DNA from: Thuidium tamariscinum
Taxonomy: Eukaryota; Streptophyta; Bryopsida; Hypnales; Thuidiaceae
Length of the DNA stretch: 64,000 bases
NCBI GenBank assembly: GCA_947034885.2
Contig: OZ019759.1
Span: 10,604,501 to 10,668,500 of the forward strand
Reading direction: 5' to 3'
Shown here: one piece after another, positions 22,052 through 34,560 of the stretch
Layout of the letters: each line of letters begins with the position of its first letter
Position numbering within the stretch: position 1 is the stretch's first letter
Made by a program: the position numbers and the translations under genes
The notes under the pieces: model-generated
What the model was told of the DNA's origin: nothing
Seen by the model: only the letters and a program-made list of their open reading frames with translations
Database searches by the model: none

Positions 22052-23752
22052 CTATTCTTCTACTTCCGCTACTCTAGAGCCTATAGTTGGGCTTTCTGCC
22101 CTTCTGTCTATCTGCTCAAAAACCTCAGTGAGGTTCCGATTCCGTTCTCTGTCCACTGCAACCGGAGTTCCAGCTTTCGGGCTCGCAGGCGACTCCGACA
22201 ATTCGATTGTCTTCTCCTATTGATCAGTAGACGCCCGCTTCGACTTCTTTGACTGCGGCGTCTTGTCCTTTCCTGCCCTCGGAGGCGACCCTTCGGAAAG
22301 ATCCGGATGAGACAGATCGGAAAGTCTGACCGGAATTTCCGTCAATCTCCGGGTACAGTCTTCCATCCGTTCCGCAACCTTCCGAAAATCCACCAGAGTT
22401 GTCTCCACTTGCTTGGAGAAGTCGGAAAGTATACGGACTATCCGACTTCCGGATATCTTCTTCTCCTTGTGGACCTCCTCGTCAAACAGTCAAACTTGGA
22501 TGGCGACCGATCCGGATTCCCCGAATGTGGCCTTCACCTGCTCCGCCAACTTGACGGTCTCCTTCGCCATCTCCTTGGTAGCGGCCTCGTTGTCCCTGAG
22601 GACGAGGAGTTCCGCTTTCAAACCGTCAACTTCCTCCTGAAGTTTCCGGTTCTCCGCCTCTTGTTTGGCGAGGTCCGTCGAACTGACAATGCAGTTCACC
22701 ATTATGCCCGGAAGAGTACCATTCGGTTGGCCATTCACCATATCCGCGATCGACTCCAAGACTTGGCGTTTGACCTCCCAATCCGCTTGGATATTGCACA
22801 GAATATCCGTCAACTTCTCAAACGGATCACTCGAATCCGTTCCTTCTGGCGCCGGCTGAGATGGTTTCGGTCTCTCTTCCGTAACCGGATTCTGACGAAC
22901 CGAAGGCAATCCTCTCTTGTTCGGTGGTGTGGTCTTCTGCCGCTTCACGAGCGGAACTGCCGGTTCCTCCTCCTTGTCTTCGTCTTTTGGTTTGGTGTCG
23001 GATTTGGAGTAGACCTCCTCATCATCTGTCTCCGACTCCCCATACTTCAGGACCTGCTCCTGAGCCTTCCACGTCTTTTCCTTCGTATCCATGAGGAGCT
23101 GCATGGTGTGATAGAGATGGAAGATGTAGGGGCAGATCGGAGTTGCTCTACTCTTCCCGATGTTCCCGATCAACCGGGTGACCAGTTCCAACACGATCCG
23201 GCCCTAGTCTACTTTTCGCTCTCCGTTCAGGGCGCCGAAGATCGTGTTTGCCAAGTTGACCGTCACCCTGGTCGGCTTTTCCGGATGCAGAACCGGAAGT
23301 ATAAACTTCAACAGGTGCTTGTGCTTGTTGTCGATGCAATCCATCACCCGGAATCCGTCCTTCAAGTGAGGGGTGCCATGGAACTTATTCTGGAGGAAGT
23401 CCACCTTCCTCCCGGTCGGCCCATGCCCTTGGTGTTTGAAGCCGTACACCATCCTCCAATGAGCTTCCGTCCACTTGTGCGCCAGTCCCCTCTCCGTGTT
23501 GTCGAATTGATTCGACACCTTTCTCAACAACTCTCTAACCATCCGCTCCTCCTTGAACCCCCAGGGTTTCTCCGCAAACCCCAAGCAACCCATGAAGGTT
23601 AAGTCCTCCATTAGGTTGGACTTCTCCAGCTCAGTGGAAGGGATGAGCGGAACCACCTTTCTAAGCTTCACTCTAGCGGGAGGGGGAGTAGTCGATTCGG
23701 TCCTTTTCCGGCGTAGCTGCGGCATCACAACTATCCGAAAACCTTTCAACAA
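22052..23752 (-). pseudogene. Element B coiled-coil protein ORF
   Basis: A 566-codon frame with the D homologue as guide. It starts MLKGFRIVVMPQL. The N-terminal domain carries FMGCLGFAEKPWGFKEE, a WTEAHWRMVYGF block, VNLANTIFGALNGERK and CPYIFHLYHTMQLL. An acidic/basic linker (EDKEEEPAVPLVKRQK) and a long coiled coil (about 22490-22700) follow. A shared tail ends SPTIGSRVAEVEE at 22052. It is interrupted by TAG at 23204-23206 (Trp in D), TGA near 22490 (Arg in D) and TAG at 22217-22219 (aligned with Gln in D). It has no recognised catalytic motif. The large plus-strand ORF over the same interval is an antisense shadow. Confidence 0.7.
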
Positions 23753-25546
23753 AACTACCTCACTTCTCTCCTAGCCGCACGTCCTGTTCCTCACAACCAC
23801 TCACACAAACACAGAGAACCACCTGCACACACATACACACACCTCCCGCTCGCACAAACACACCTGCGTAGCCGCTGACAAATACCCGCCGCTACCACTG
23901 ATAGCCGCTGACATCCATGCACACTGACAACCACGCTAGAAACAGTTGCGCCACAAAAACCGCGCAGAAAATCAACTCATAAGAAGCAGGCAGACTCAAA
24001 ACGCTGAGGGTTGAAAAACACACGACGGAGCGCCTGAGAGCAAATGGGCTGACTGAAAATGTCAGGCCTTATGTAGTCTCCAGAAATGGATCCAATCTTC
24101 CGTTCCTGATCTTCCGCTCCCGATCTCATCCGGTCAATACCCAAATACGGAAAAGATCTGTTCCGCTCTGGAACTGAATTCGGATAGAACCCGCTCCGGT
24201 TCAACACGAGTCTGGAAACATTTCCATTCCGGTTCTCTAGCATTTTGGACCGGATTTGTTTCACCACCATCACTACATCTTAATCCGACCTTTTTCTTGG
24301 ATCTTACTATCGTACGCGCACTCTAGCAGAAAGCACCTTTATCACACCCAAACGTGATAATATGACATGGAATATCGTCCTAGGAGATTCCAAACGTAAC
24401 TAATAGTTGCGTTTTTCGGTTTTTCGGTTTCCCAGCTCAAAAACACCCAAGTTACTACTTCCAATCCGAAATACCACTTGGTTCCCGGATTCCTCTTCCA
24501 GATCCGTCATCTCTCTCCGGATCCGTGTCCCAAATATTTCCGGATCCCTTTCCCAGATTCAGATTTCACTTCCACCTAGATCCGTCCCAATCCAGATTCC
24601 GGTTCCGTCACTTTGATTTTTGGTTTTAGATACCCCTGTTTTACCCTCAGGGGTTCATCTCTTGATCTTTAGAGGGGTAGGGACTTACCACTCATAAACC
24701 TCACACTCTCTTCCCTCAAACAAAATACACAAAACACACAAAGACACCCAAATATATCTGGTTTTGCAATAGAGGCGGATGCGGATCCTCACAACTTTCC
24801 GGATGGATCTGAGCCGATCCAGTTAGCAGGTCACTCAGGACTACTTCACTTGCCCTTACTACAACGAAAGATCAAAAGACCTTCAAACCTGAAAGGACGT
24901 ACTTCCCTAGTTCCACGGATCGACTCAGTGGTTGGCAGACCTTACGGTGGACAGAAACTTTCCTATGGCGGCTGCTTAACTCCGCATGGATCCACCCCTA
25001 TGGTTCCGGAACCTCCTCCGCGTCACTCCTGGACTCACACCGGATCACCGTTCCGGCAAATTAAAGGCTCCGCGCTCAAACTCACGAATCAAGACCCCAG
25101 CTCTCGGAAGTTGGTCACTCAGTTCAAATCTCAGTTGCCTAAGAATCCGGATTCCTCCTCACTCGTCCCTCTTACCTCTCAACACCCCAAACAAACACAC
25201 CAAGAGAAAACCAAACACAAAGTTCAGAGTTGGAATGTCTACCTGTCGGCTCAAATTAAAGAAAGGAATGAAGTACATGAATATGTGCTAGGAGGGAATG
25301 ACAGGCCAACTAACTTGCTTGCCCCTTAAAAACCCAAATCAAAACAAAAGTCAAAGCCTAAAAACAGAAACGGAATGCCAACAAGGCAAAAGAAAATCCG
25401 AAATAACCAATCGGAGCCCAACTGGATTATCCGGAAAGGTCCGGCCAGTTGCTCCTAAAGTTCCGGATCGGGGCCCACATCCGAGAAATCCGTCCAGGAA
25501 ACTTCCGTTCAATATCTCAAAAACTATCTAACTACTCTACTATGTC

Positions 25547-27784
25547 CTATTTACGCACCCGCTTCGATGTAGTACCCACGGGCGGAACTAAACTCCTCCG
25601 CGTCCCTGCCTTAGCGAGTGGAGTCTTCTTGGTGGCGGAACGGGTCTGCCTCTTTTGAATCGGGGCTGGCAGCGTTCCGGTGTCTTCCGTCGAGATCTCC
25701 TCCGAATCCGCCTCTGAGCTTTTCGACTGCTCTACTCCCTGGAATTCACTCTGCTCCCCAACTTTGTTACGGATGATGATGGGCGGGTCGTCTTCCTTGT
25801 CCGAGTCGTCCAGGATGACTGGTGTGTTGTGCAGAACCTTGTCCGGCTCCTTCATATGGGCGAACTTGTCCGGATCCTCCCTCGCCGGATTTTCCCTGGC
25901 CGGATTCGATAGGGCCTTCATCCGGATCTCCAAGTCAAGTCGAGGCACCGTTTTCTTCTAAGGCGGACCCGTCGGGGTTGTTGACGGTCCGGCCGTCTTC
26001 GAATCCGATCCGAGTTCGACGAGAGTCTTCATGACAGGCGTGTCACCTTGGAGTTTCCGATCTGTCGACATCCGTCCTTGTGCTCCGGGGCTGAAGTCAG
26101 TGTAAACCTGCTGATTGAGCAGGTTCGGAAGACCCTCTCCCATTTCCGGATTAAGGACTCCAACCAAGGCCCTCATCTCCTTCAACACCCCCTCCATCTT
26201 GGCCTGGTAATCCACCAAGATGGTGAGGAGCTTTGATCCGGTGATGTGCCCCTCTTTTACCAACCGGGCGGAAAACAGTTGGGCCCTCACCACTGCTTCC
26301 GCCAGTTGGGCCACCAACCCTTGCAGGTTGTGGACCAAGGTAGTAGCCTCGCTCACCTTGCCGTTGGCGACACTAAGGTCGTTTTCTAGCCAGTTCACTG
26401 TACTTTGGAGCCCGTTCTGCTCCTCTTCCGCCTTCTTCCGTCCCTCTTCAGCCGCCTGGGTTAGATCTTTCGCCTGCCGGATCCGATCCGTTTGGATCCG
26501 GGCTTCGTCCTCCCACTTTCGGATCTCCTCGTCCTTCTTCCGTAACACCTCCTGAGTCAGAAGATGGTCCAGGGCTTCCGGAATGTCCTCGATCTTCACT
26601 CCGCCTAGCTTGACGGAGATCTGCTCGAGGATTCCCTACTGACTGAGGCTGTCCACATGCGCCATCATGGCGTGTCGGATGATGACATCGAAGTGATCCT
26701 TCTTCTTCTTACCCGGAGTCGATCCGGGTGGATCCGGGTCTGGATTACCCCTCTTACCCGGCATCTTCGCTTTCTTCTGTTCCGTTTTCCGTTCCGGTTG
26801 GCTGGCCGACTGCTGCACCTGAGGCTCTTCATCCATCCACTCGTCCTCCGGATCCTCCGGATCCTTGTCCAACTCCCCAGTCAAGCCGTACTTCAGGATT
26901 TGAACTCCAATTTCGTAGGAGAGGATTTCCGGTCCGCTCAGGACGTCATTGTGATGGTACCACTAGAAGAAAAGCGTGAAATTTTGCGTTTGTTTCAACA
27001 CAACGCGTTAAGTGAGTTGTGTTGAAACAAACGCAAAAAACGCAGTGAAAAATTGCGAAAAAGCAGAAAAATGCATTTTCTACGTTTTCGCAGTTTTCGC
27101 AGTTTTTCACTGCGTTTTTTGTGTTTGTTTCAACACAACTCACTTGACGCATTGTGTTGAAACAAACGCAAAATTTCACGCTTTTCTTCTAGTGTACAGA
27201 TGGAACAAGTAGGTGCTGATAGGGCTGGTCTTGTCCCGCCCAACATGTTCGGCTAGCCGATTGACTACATATTGGAGGACTAAGCTCCAGTTGACTATCC
27301 GCTTCTCGAAACATCCGAAAATGGTGTTCACTATTATCACGGTGACACGGGTAGGCTTTTCTGGATAGAGGATGGGAATCAGGAATTCCAACATCCGCCT
27401 ATGCCGGTCATTCGTGCAATCCAGAACCGAATATCTATCCTTCAGGTGGGGCGGATTCCAGAACCTCGAGACGCCAAACTTGTCCATCTGGGGAGCCATA
27501 CTTAATCCGATTTTCTCAAACCCGTAAACTTCTGCCCAGACTTCCGGCGACCATGAAGGCAGTCTACCCCTCACTATGAGCTGGTACTAATTCGGAACTC
27601 CCATGAGGAGTTCCTACACCATCCCGTCACTCTTTACGCTCCATGGGCGCCGGATCAGACCCTTACACCTTAGGAAGACTAAATCATCCTCTAGCTCCTT
27701 CCGATGCTGCGGATCAGAAGGGATCAGCGACGAAATTGACTTGGCAGTCACCACCATCCGTTTCGGATTGGAGGAGCTCGCCAT
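25547..27784 (-). pseudogene. Element C coiled-coil protein ORF, split by MITE and TAG stops
   Basis: It starts MASSSNPKRM at 27784. The homology blocks of the family follow: ELEDDL..LRCKGLIRRPW, WAEVYGFEK, VNTIFGCF and PISTYLFHLYH. The last is cut by the MITE at 26962-27194, and the coding resumes in frame on its other side. The linker is acidic and proline/charge-rich, and a strong coiled coil spans about 26230-26550. TAG interrupts the frame twice in the N-terminal part (about 27595 and 27635) and again near 26638 and 25958. One N-terminal TAG aligns with the conserved Gln of B and D (SNQF). The frame ends at 25547 (SKRVRK). The function is unknown. Confidence 0.65.
26962..27194. mobile_element. 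CACTA-type MITE (233 bp)
   Basis: Almost the whole element is an inverted repeat. The termini are CACTAGAAGAAAAGCG and its complement, and the target duplication is TAC (26959-26961 and 27195-27197). CACTA termini with a 3-bp duplication define the superfamily. No transposase is encoded, so it depends on an autonomous CACTA element elsewhere. It is inserted inside the element C coding region just after the FHLY motif. Confidence 0.9.
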
Positions 27785-28628
27785 CTCTCCGCCCGAGTCG
27801 GAACGTGTCGGTGCGGTTGGCGCCGACCCTGAACTAAACCCGGAACCAATCTCTACTACTCACCACTCTTTCTCTCTCTATACGCGCTCCAAAACCTGCA
27901 CACAAGCGTACCTTGATTTGCCAAATCAAAAAGGAAAAATGAAGTTGGGCGGAGTGGTTTATATACCAGTCAGTACCCTGCGTTCCCGGTTCTCATCGGA
28001 ACGGCGCGACGTTCCCGAGCCGTTACGCTAGTTTCCGTAGGTCGGCGGCATAGACCCATAGGTGCTGTCCATCTGGAACTAGTTCGGATCCGATCCGGAT
28101 CGCACCTTATCCGCCTAGGATCCGCTCCGTCTTCCGGATGGATCCGTTCTGGACACTTCATAGATCTGTTCCGGACACTAAAGGCATCCAGCCCGGAAAC
28201 TACCCTTGGTCAATTCAGTTGGACGGATCTTAGGATGTGAAAGACTCTAAATGTCTTCCTTTCCCATATCTAAAACCTAAAAATTTGGAAAATTTGAACT
28301 ATTCTATAAACTATCTCCGTATTTTACTTACATGATATTTTCGGACTGTGACACTTACCCGAACGTTCCATGAACAAATTTGAATGCTAGATTCCTGACT
28401 TCTGCTCCTAAGACTTGCTAAACAGAGAAAATCAAAAATATGCCTTGCCACATATGCCATTCAATTATTATTTTTATTTAAACGATTGGCCTATTTTCAA
28501 ATTCATTTAAATGTGGTTTAGAAGTGACATGTTAGTGTTTGTATTCAAATGTTTCAAGTGTGCGATAAGCATGTTTGTATGATTACTCATTTACTCATGA
28601 TGAGAATTCATGAGAATAAAGGAGACAA

Positions 28629-28898
28629 GTGTCACTTGCTTCCCTCACTGAGATGTCCTCAATTCCTTTCGGAGTTGCATTTGTTTCATCATTGATTAGC
28701 AATTCCGCTCTCTGTCGACTGAAGCACTTCTACAGTGAGCCTTTGTCCTTCACTGCTTTCCAAGGGTTTAGGCGTTGTTTCAGCACTTCTGGAGGTGTTT
28801 TCTTGTTGTCCTGCATTCGTGTTGGCTCGGTTCATTTCGAGAGGGAGTTCACTGTCTCACAGTTGATAGTGCGATTTTTTGGACACCTTCTGATGTGA
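28629..28898 (+). other. Doubtful short ORF, no function assigned
   Basis: An 89-codon open frame just right of element B. I see no domain, no paralogue in the window and no convincing splice context. It is listed only because the interval between element B and the next candidate gene is otherwise non-coding. Confidence 0.15.
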
Positions 28899-28965
28899 AG
28901 TTTTCTTTTTCTTATGTACACATCAATTCAGTATGTTAAGTATGTTACTATGGTGGTTTGTATTG

Positions 28966-29165
28966 ACGACTAGGTGATTAGAGGTTTAGTGTTTTACATT
29001 CTTACATTGGTCATTGTTGGTGATTTGGTGATTAGAGGTTTACTGTTTTATCCTCTTACAGTAGTCAAAATTGGTGATCGGGTGATTAAAGAGGTTTACT
29101 ATGTTAACCCTCTATCGGTGGTCAGGGTTTAGGTGATTGGGCAATAACAAGTTTATTGTTTTGCT
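28966..29165. repeat. Degenerate tandem repeat
   Basis: Three to four diverged units of about 65-70 bp share GGTGATTRGAGGTTTA-like and CTCTTACARTRGTCA-like words. They lie in a probable intron or leader just upstream of the exon at 29223. Confidence 0.5.
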
Positions 29166-29222
29166 TAATTCCGATACATTTTGTATAATTAATTGTATGC
29201 TTTGTACTACTTGTTTTTCAGA

Positions 29223-29610
29223 ATGGACTCGTACTCATCGCAGCATCCTGAGTCGGAACAAGAACTCTGTTTCTTTCTATCAATGGTATTTGACGAACAA
29301 GACAAGTACCCAACTCTTGTCCTTCCATCTCTAGCGCCTCTCACCAGTATTTTACTTTGCCGTCCTCACAAATTCGAGTAGAGTGCAAGAGCGGACATAG
29401 TCTTCCACTGTATTATGCGTTGCATTACAAATAACGAGGCCGAGATGTAGTTGCTCAGTTTTGCCGACACAATGCTCTATTTGAATGAAGAGGAGGCTGT
29501 GAACAAAGAAGCTCAACGCAGCGTGGCCCCACCGGTGGAGGTGGAAATAAAAGAGAGACCAGCGAAGCGGTCTAAGAATCATCAAGCAAGTGAAGTTTCT
29601 TCCCAATGCC
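29223..29610 (+). pseudogene. Unrecognised small gene with two in-frame TAGs
   Basis: I do not recognise the product. After a TTTTTCAG acceptor, the frame from the ATG at 29223 (MDSYSSQHPESEQEL) stays coding-like through TAG at 29379-29381 and TAG at 29448-29450. It then runs into an acidic and basic stretch (LYLNEEEAVNKEA, RPAKRSKNHQ) that could be a nuclear localisation signal. A donor site is likely near 29590-29600. Spacing and style resemble the exons of the coiled-coil/RING genes, but no homologue is in the window. Confidence 0.35.
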
Positions 29611-30501
29611 TCATTTTCATTGGATTCCAAAAACCGCAGCATCGTGTTCCGATTCCGAGTTGGCATTTATTTCTTACAATAGTAGTCAGAGTAATTTATA
29701 TCATGCTCATGCACTTTTGGTGCATTTTTGAAGGGATTTTCTTAGCTGCATTGGAATCATCACTCAAGTTTCAGTGTGCTTTCCAATGCTTTTGCTTGGT
29801 AATTACTCGGCAGATAGTTACAAACTCGGATTAGAGATTCAGGTGGCTTTCAATTTTGTAATCAAATTTTGTGCAACTGCAATTGCATTATAATAGTACA
29901 AATCTATATCTTTGTCACAAAATACTCTTGCCAATGTCAATTTGGGGTTCAAGGCTTAAGTTGTGACTTTCAGAATGTATGAAGGAATGTACAGTGCATA
30001 CATGTTTATGTACATAAGAAACCACTGAACATCCACCACATCGTGTCTAAATCAGGATTCACCAACAACTATGTCCAGGTTATGCAGTTTGGTTTTTGAA
30101 ACAAAATCCCTTTTGCAGAATTAGAAAAAGGTAGAACTCTTCTTTTGTCACTCATTCAAAGAAAGAATTGGAATCCGATGTGCTATGCAAGGTTGAGAAC
30201 ACGTGTATATTTATATTTTAAGTTGTATGTTCTCTTTTATAAGAAAAGCAAAAACCTTCTACAACTGTCGTTAGCTGAAGGTCTCAGTCTTCTTCATTCA
30301 ATTGCTGAAATTGAATTTCCACGTCATATCCAGAAGGGTCCATGTCAACTCAAGCCATTCACAAGAAGACATATGAGCACAGCAATTTCAAATGACTTGA
30401 TTAAGCCGAATCTGACCTTCATGTTGGATATGGCTCAATTTCAATGTTTCTTTATATACAACCCTAAAAACAAAGTACTTGTTATTTTTGTATGTATTTG
30501 A

Positions 30502-33500
30502 ATGTTACTTTTACAAAAACAAAACAATTTGTTTTCATTTTAATATAAATGACTATAGGCATGACAAGAATTAACGTATCCATTATTGATTTTTTATAAT
30601 TGAATATTCTATTCACAAAAGTAGAGGTAATTATTTGTTGATGTGGTGTAGTTTAATATTCTCATTTAGGAATTGAACCAACTTTTTGAATTTTGATTGT
30701 CTTCTTGAAGATTAAAAATCTACTCTTTATTCATTATTCTTCACTCAAGCTCAATTTCTATCAAAAAATCAGAACATGAATATACAATTTAGTGTCCCTT
30801 CCTATTTTATTGATAAGAATATAAGTAGGGCTTAGTTATTCTTTTAACATTTCATATTTTTATGATATGAATACAAAAAAGCATTGGAATTTTACTATTC
30901 CTTCTTGAAGAACAAAACATTCATTCTTCATTAATAAAATGTTGAGTCTTTCTTTTGTAACCATAAAAAATTCTTTTGTATGGGTTATTGTTGTTGAATT
31001 TATTTTTAATGACAAATACTCACAATTGTAAGGCTTTAATATAGATGAATATTTCTTTTATGAAGTCACTTATTTTTTTCATTTAAAAGGTTGAACATTT
31101 TCTTACAAGGAAAATAAAATCTATACTCCTTGCACTTTTACATTACTTTAATTTTATTTAGTATAATTATAACTTCAAAAATGACTTAATCTTCTATTTC
31201 TTGTCAATGCACCCAAATATGGTAGATAGGACACTTTGGAGGATATTCTAATCATAGAGCTTTAGGGATGACTAAATTCACTTGGATTACTTTTTCATTG
31301 TCATTAACCAATATAATTACATGAAAATAAATTTTTGTTATGATCATACTAACTTGGCGGTTGAGCTTGGCAAAGTGATCTAGTAGACCAAATGAGTATT
31401 GGCTCCTTGGACTTGAAATATATTTGATGTTCTATATTCATTTGGTTTAGGATTTTGTATTTTAAAATCACAAAGTAATTTACATTGCATAAGTGAGGTT
31501 TTAGGATTCTACTATGCACAAACTTTTTGCTTTCTGTTTCCTCCTATATAACTATGAATATTATATTTATATATTTGTTTTGGCTAATTCATGCCACCGT
31601 ATTTTTCTAAGTTCTCTAATTTGACAAATTGGCAAGTAGATGTAATTTTTTTTGCACTTTGTAACTTAGATTGACCTAATTTTGGATTCATTATTTCTAT
31701 TCATGCAGAAATGCATTTCTTTTTTTAATTTTCCTCATGAAAGGTTTTAAAAACTTTTTTGAACAAAGAAGTGTTAAAAAAAATTTGAATTTCATCGTCT
31801 TCAAGATTTTTTTGAAATAAATACAAAACTAACCTTTATATATAGTAGCTGCAACAGCTATCCTAAATCTTTGTACATTTGAGGTGGGTTTTTTACCTCC
31901 TACAATCTTACTTGTATAATATTTTCTTGTCTTGGATCATCTCTCTCCAAATATTTACTTCTTAAGCTAAGTTAGTAGAGACTTATGTACAAGACCTATA
32001 AGAAATATTCTTAATAAAATGGATCTTGAAATATACATTTCTATAGGATAAAGATATTATACATTATATGCCAAATATGATTTGATTTCGTTACTTGCAT
32101 GACAATTTTTTAGAAACTCTACATTTTGGTTTGGGAGGTGCACTCAATTTTACTACAACAACTATGAGCGAACAAGTGGTTTCTAATTTAAACTATATTT
32201 GATCAATCTAAAATTTAAAGCATTGTTTAATAAGGACCATAAGTTTCTATTGTCAAAGTTTCCAACTAAAATAAAATGTAAAATGAAGGGGAAGAAAAAG
32301 TTAAAAATGAAGTAAAATGGCATGTTCTTCAACTCAAATTTTTATAGTGAGCACATTTACATGACCATTGCATCAATAGTCAATTCAAAATGAGCTTTCA
32401 ATAGAACAAAGTCTAACTAGTTAGTATAAACAAATAAAAATATGAATAATTCAAAACATAAACTTCCAAAGTAGGAAAATGTGTTCATATTTTTTTATTT
32501 AATTTTATTTCAAATTCAAAAAGTATATAGGGGGTCAAAGTTTTGGTCACTCATGCTCTCATATGGACACTATAAATGACCCCCCCAATCATTTAGGTAG
32601 AAAATCTTATTGGTAGACGTTCATTAAATATTTGGTGCCAAATTAAAAAATCTAATAAATATTTTTTTTTTGGTGTTTTCAATTTGCATGATTCTAAAAT
32701 CTCATAATGTGTAATTAGCCATGTATAATACAACTTCATATACCAATTTATGTATATAATTGGGGAGTCCAATGGTCATGGGAAACTTGAAATGTCATCA
32801 TTGTATATCTTTTACAACTTTACTTTTATTTATTTAAAAGAAGTTCTATTGACCTTAGAGGCTAATTGTATATGCATATTTTTTTGAAGTGTATTTCTTA
32901 GGGTTAATCCCTCAAGGCCTAACATGGTTTTGACAATAGAGGTTTTCAATGAATTTTCCTACTTTGATATTGTCTTGCATATAGATCAGTGTAAGTAAAT
33001 TTTTTAATTTTAACCATACAAAAGTAAAAACTTCTTTATCTAATATGTATGGAATTAATAGTAGAAAAGTTTGACCGTTGAATTTTTAGACTAAAACAAT
33101 TTTGGATGATCAACTTCATAGGCAAATCTTGAACACAATATTTAGAGAAAAAAATTTATAAGAAGATGAATAAAGCTATTTTACCTTCCTACAAAACTTA
33201 TTCAAAATCTAAAGAAAGTATTGTGTTTTTAATTTGAACATTGGAGAAATAAAAAACCCTCTCAAATTTGTAAACATTTTTCAAATATGAAGAGTAGAAA
33301 GTCAAAACTAACCAAATTAGATCCTAAATTTTAAAAAAAAATTATGTATGCATTAATTTTTTTAATTTTTTAATAGATATTATTATCATATTATTTGGAA
33401 CATATTCAAAATTATTTTGAAATGATCATTCTAATTATTTTGTGTTGTAATTTACATTAGATTGAACCTTTTTATTTTAAAAATTATTAAAAAATAAAAT

Positions 33501-34560
33501 TTTGAATTTTTTTTGAATTTTTGTTTGTTTGTGTGAATCAAAGACTAAAAAATTCTATGAAAATGTTTTCTCTATCTCCCCTAATCCTTACATGAAAAAA
33601 ATCCATTATATTTGCTTCCATTTTCTAATAGACTACATTCTCAACTACATTTTCTAAATGAATGCGTAACTACTTCTCACATTCAGATTTTGAAAAATAA
33701 AAAAATGCAAGAAGTTTGTAAACTTGTTTTTCTACAAGATTATAGTTTACAAAATATTAAGTTCTATTTCATCCTTTCAAAAAACTGACATTAAAATTCT
33801 TAAAGAGGATCTATTTTGTCCTCTCAATCCTTGAGGGGCTAAATCAAGAATATTGTCTTCAATTTTAATAGGGTGCATACATATATATATATATACTATT
33901 TGTATTGGAGAATGAGAGAAAGTGACTTGGTTGAAATAAGTGAAATTTGACATTCATTTCTTTTGGTTTAATATTTTTTTGATAAGGTCTACTATTTACT
34001 TTTTATTTATTTCAATGGTTGCATATTTCTTTACAAGAGTAGCATTATCCATTTCTTTCTATTACCCTAGATGAACATTAAGAAAAACAAGAATACCTAT
34101 TATTCAATTTTTTTCAAGGTTAAATATTTCTCTTACAAGAAATCAGTACAAACACCATTATTTTTCTATAAATACTAAAGAGATAGTTTTTCTTAATAAG
34201 AATTACAGTAGACATACTTTCCTTTCCTTTCCTTTCAATGGGGAGAATGTTTTCTTTAGAAAAAACAAATTGCATCTTTGATTTAGGTTGGAAGAATGTT
34301 CTTTTTTAAAGGTAAAAACATTCATTTTCTTATATTAGTATGGTTCAATATTAAGACTATTTCTTTTTAAGAATTATATAGACACTCAAAATTTTCTCTT
34401 ATGTTGAATCAATTGAAAACCAATAATAAAAAATAATAAAAAATTCCAATACAATACTTAGTGCTTTCATTATAATTATAACTTAAAATTTTATGTCTAT
34501 TACAATAAATCCTTGCAATAATTGGTTGTCTTTGCTTATCATAATTCTTAAAAAATGTAA
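30502..34560. other. AT-rich gene-less region
   Basis: About 4 kb of very AT-rich DNA in which I find no coding exon, RNA gene or transposon end. There is a short AT dinucleotide run near 33878-33895. The 118-codon frame at 30145-30501 just before it also shows no recognisable protein character. Confidence 0.6.

Larger units (their letters stand above)
24308..28353 (-). mobile_element. Element C, nested in element B
   Basis: Flanked by CTTAC at 24303-24307 and 28354-28358. It starts TATCGTACGC, so the expected TG is TA, and it ends ACTGTGACA. The distance from its left end to the ORF stop (1.24 kb) and from the ORF start to its right end (0.57 kb) match elements B and D. Its sequence is clearly diverged from them, so it is a different subfamily. 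A CACTA MITE interrupts its ORF. Confidence 0.75.
20807..28452 (-). mobile_element. Element B with nested element C
   Basis: The left end is TGTCGCAACACAGGG at 20807, nearly identical to the left end of element D. The right end is CTTGCCACA at 28452, identical to that of D. Five-bp duplications TATGC lie at 20802-20806 and 28453-28457. The left 3.5 kb and the last 100 bp align with D, and the intervening 4 kb is element C. With C removed, the junction GGATCTTAC/CCGAACGTTCC matches the D sequence GGATCTTATCCGTTCC. The termini form an 8-bp imperfect inverted repeat (TGTSGCAA) and no LTRs are visible. Confidence 0.85.

Noticed and set aside
22307..23602. 431-codon plus-strand ORF
   Set aside because: It is antisense to the element B coiled-coil ORF, whose homology to D, C and A fixes the coding strand.
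30145..30501. 118-codon ORF as a gene
   Set aside because: Composition is like the surrounding AT-rich DNA, and no domain, paralogue or splice context supports it.
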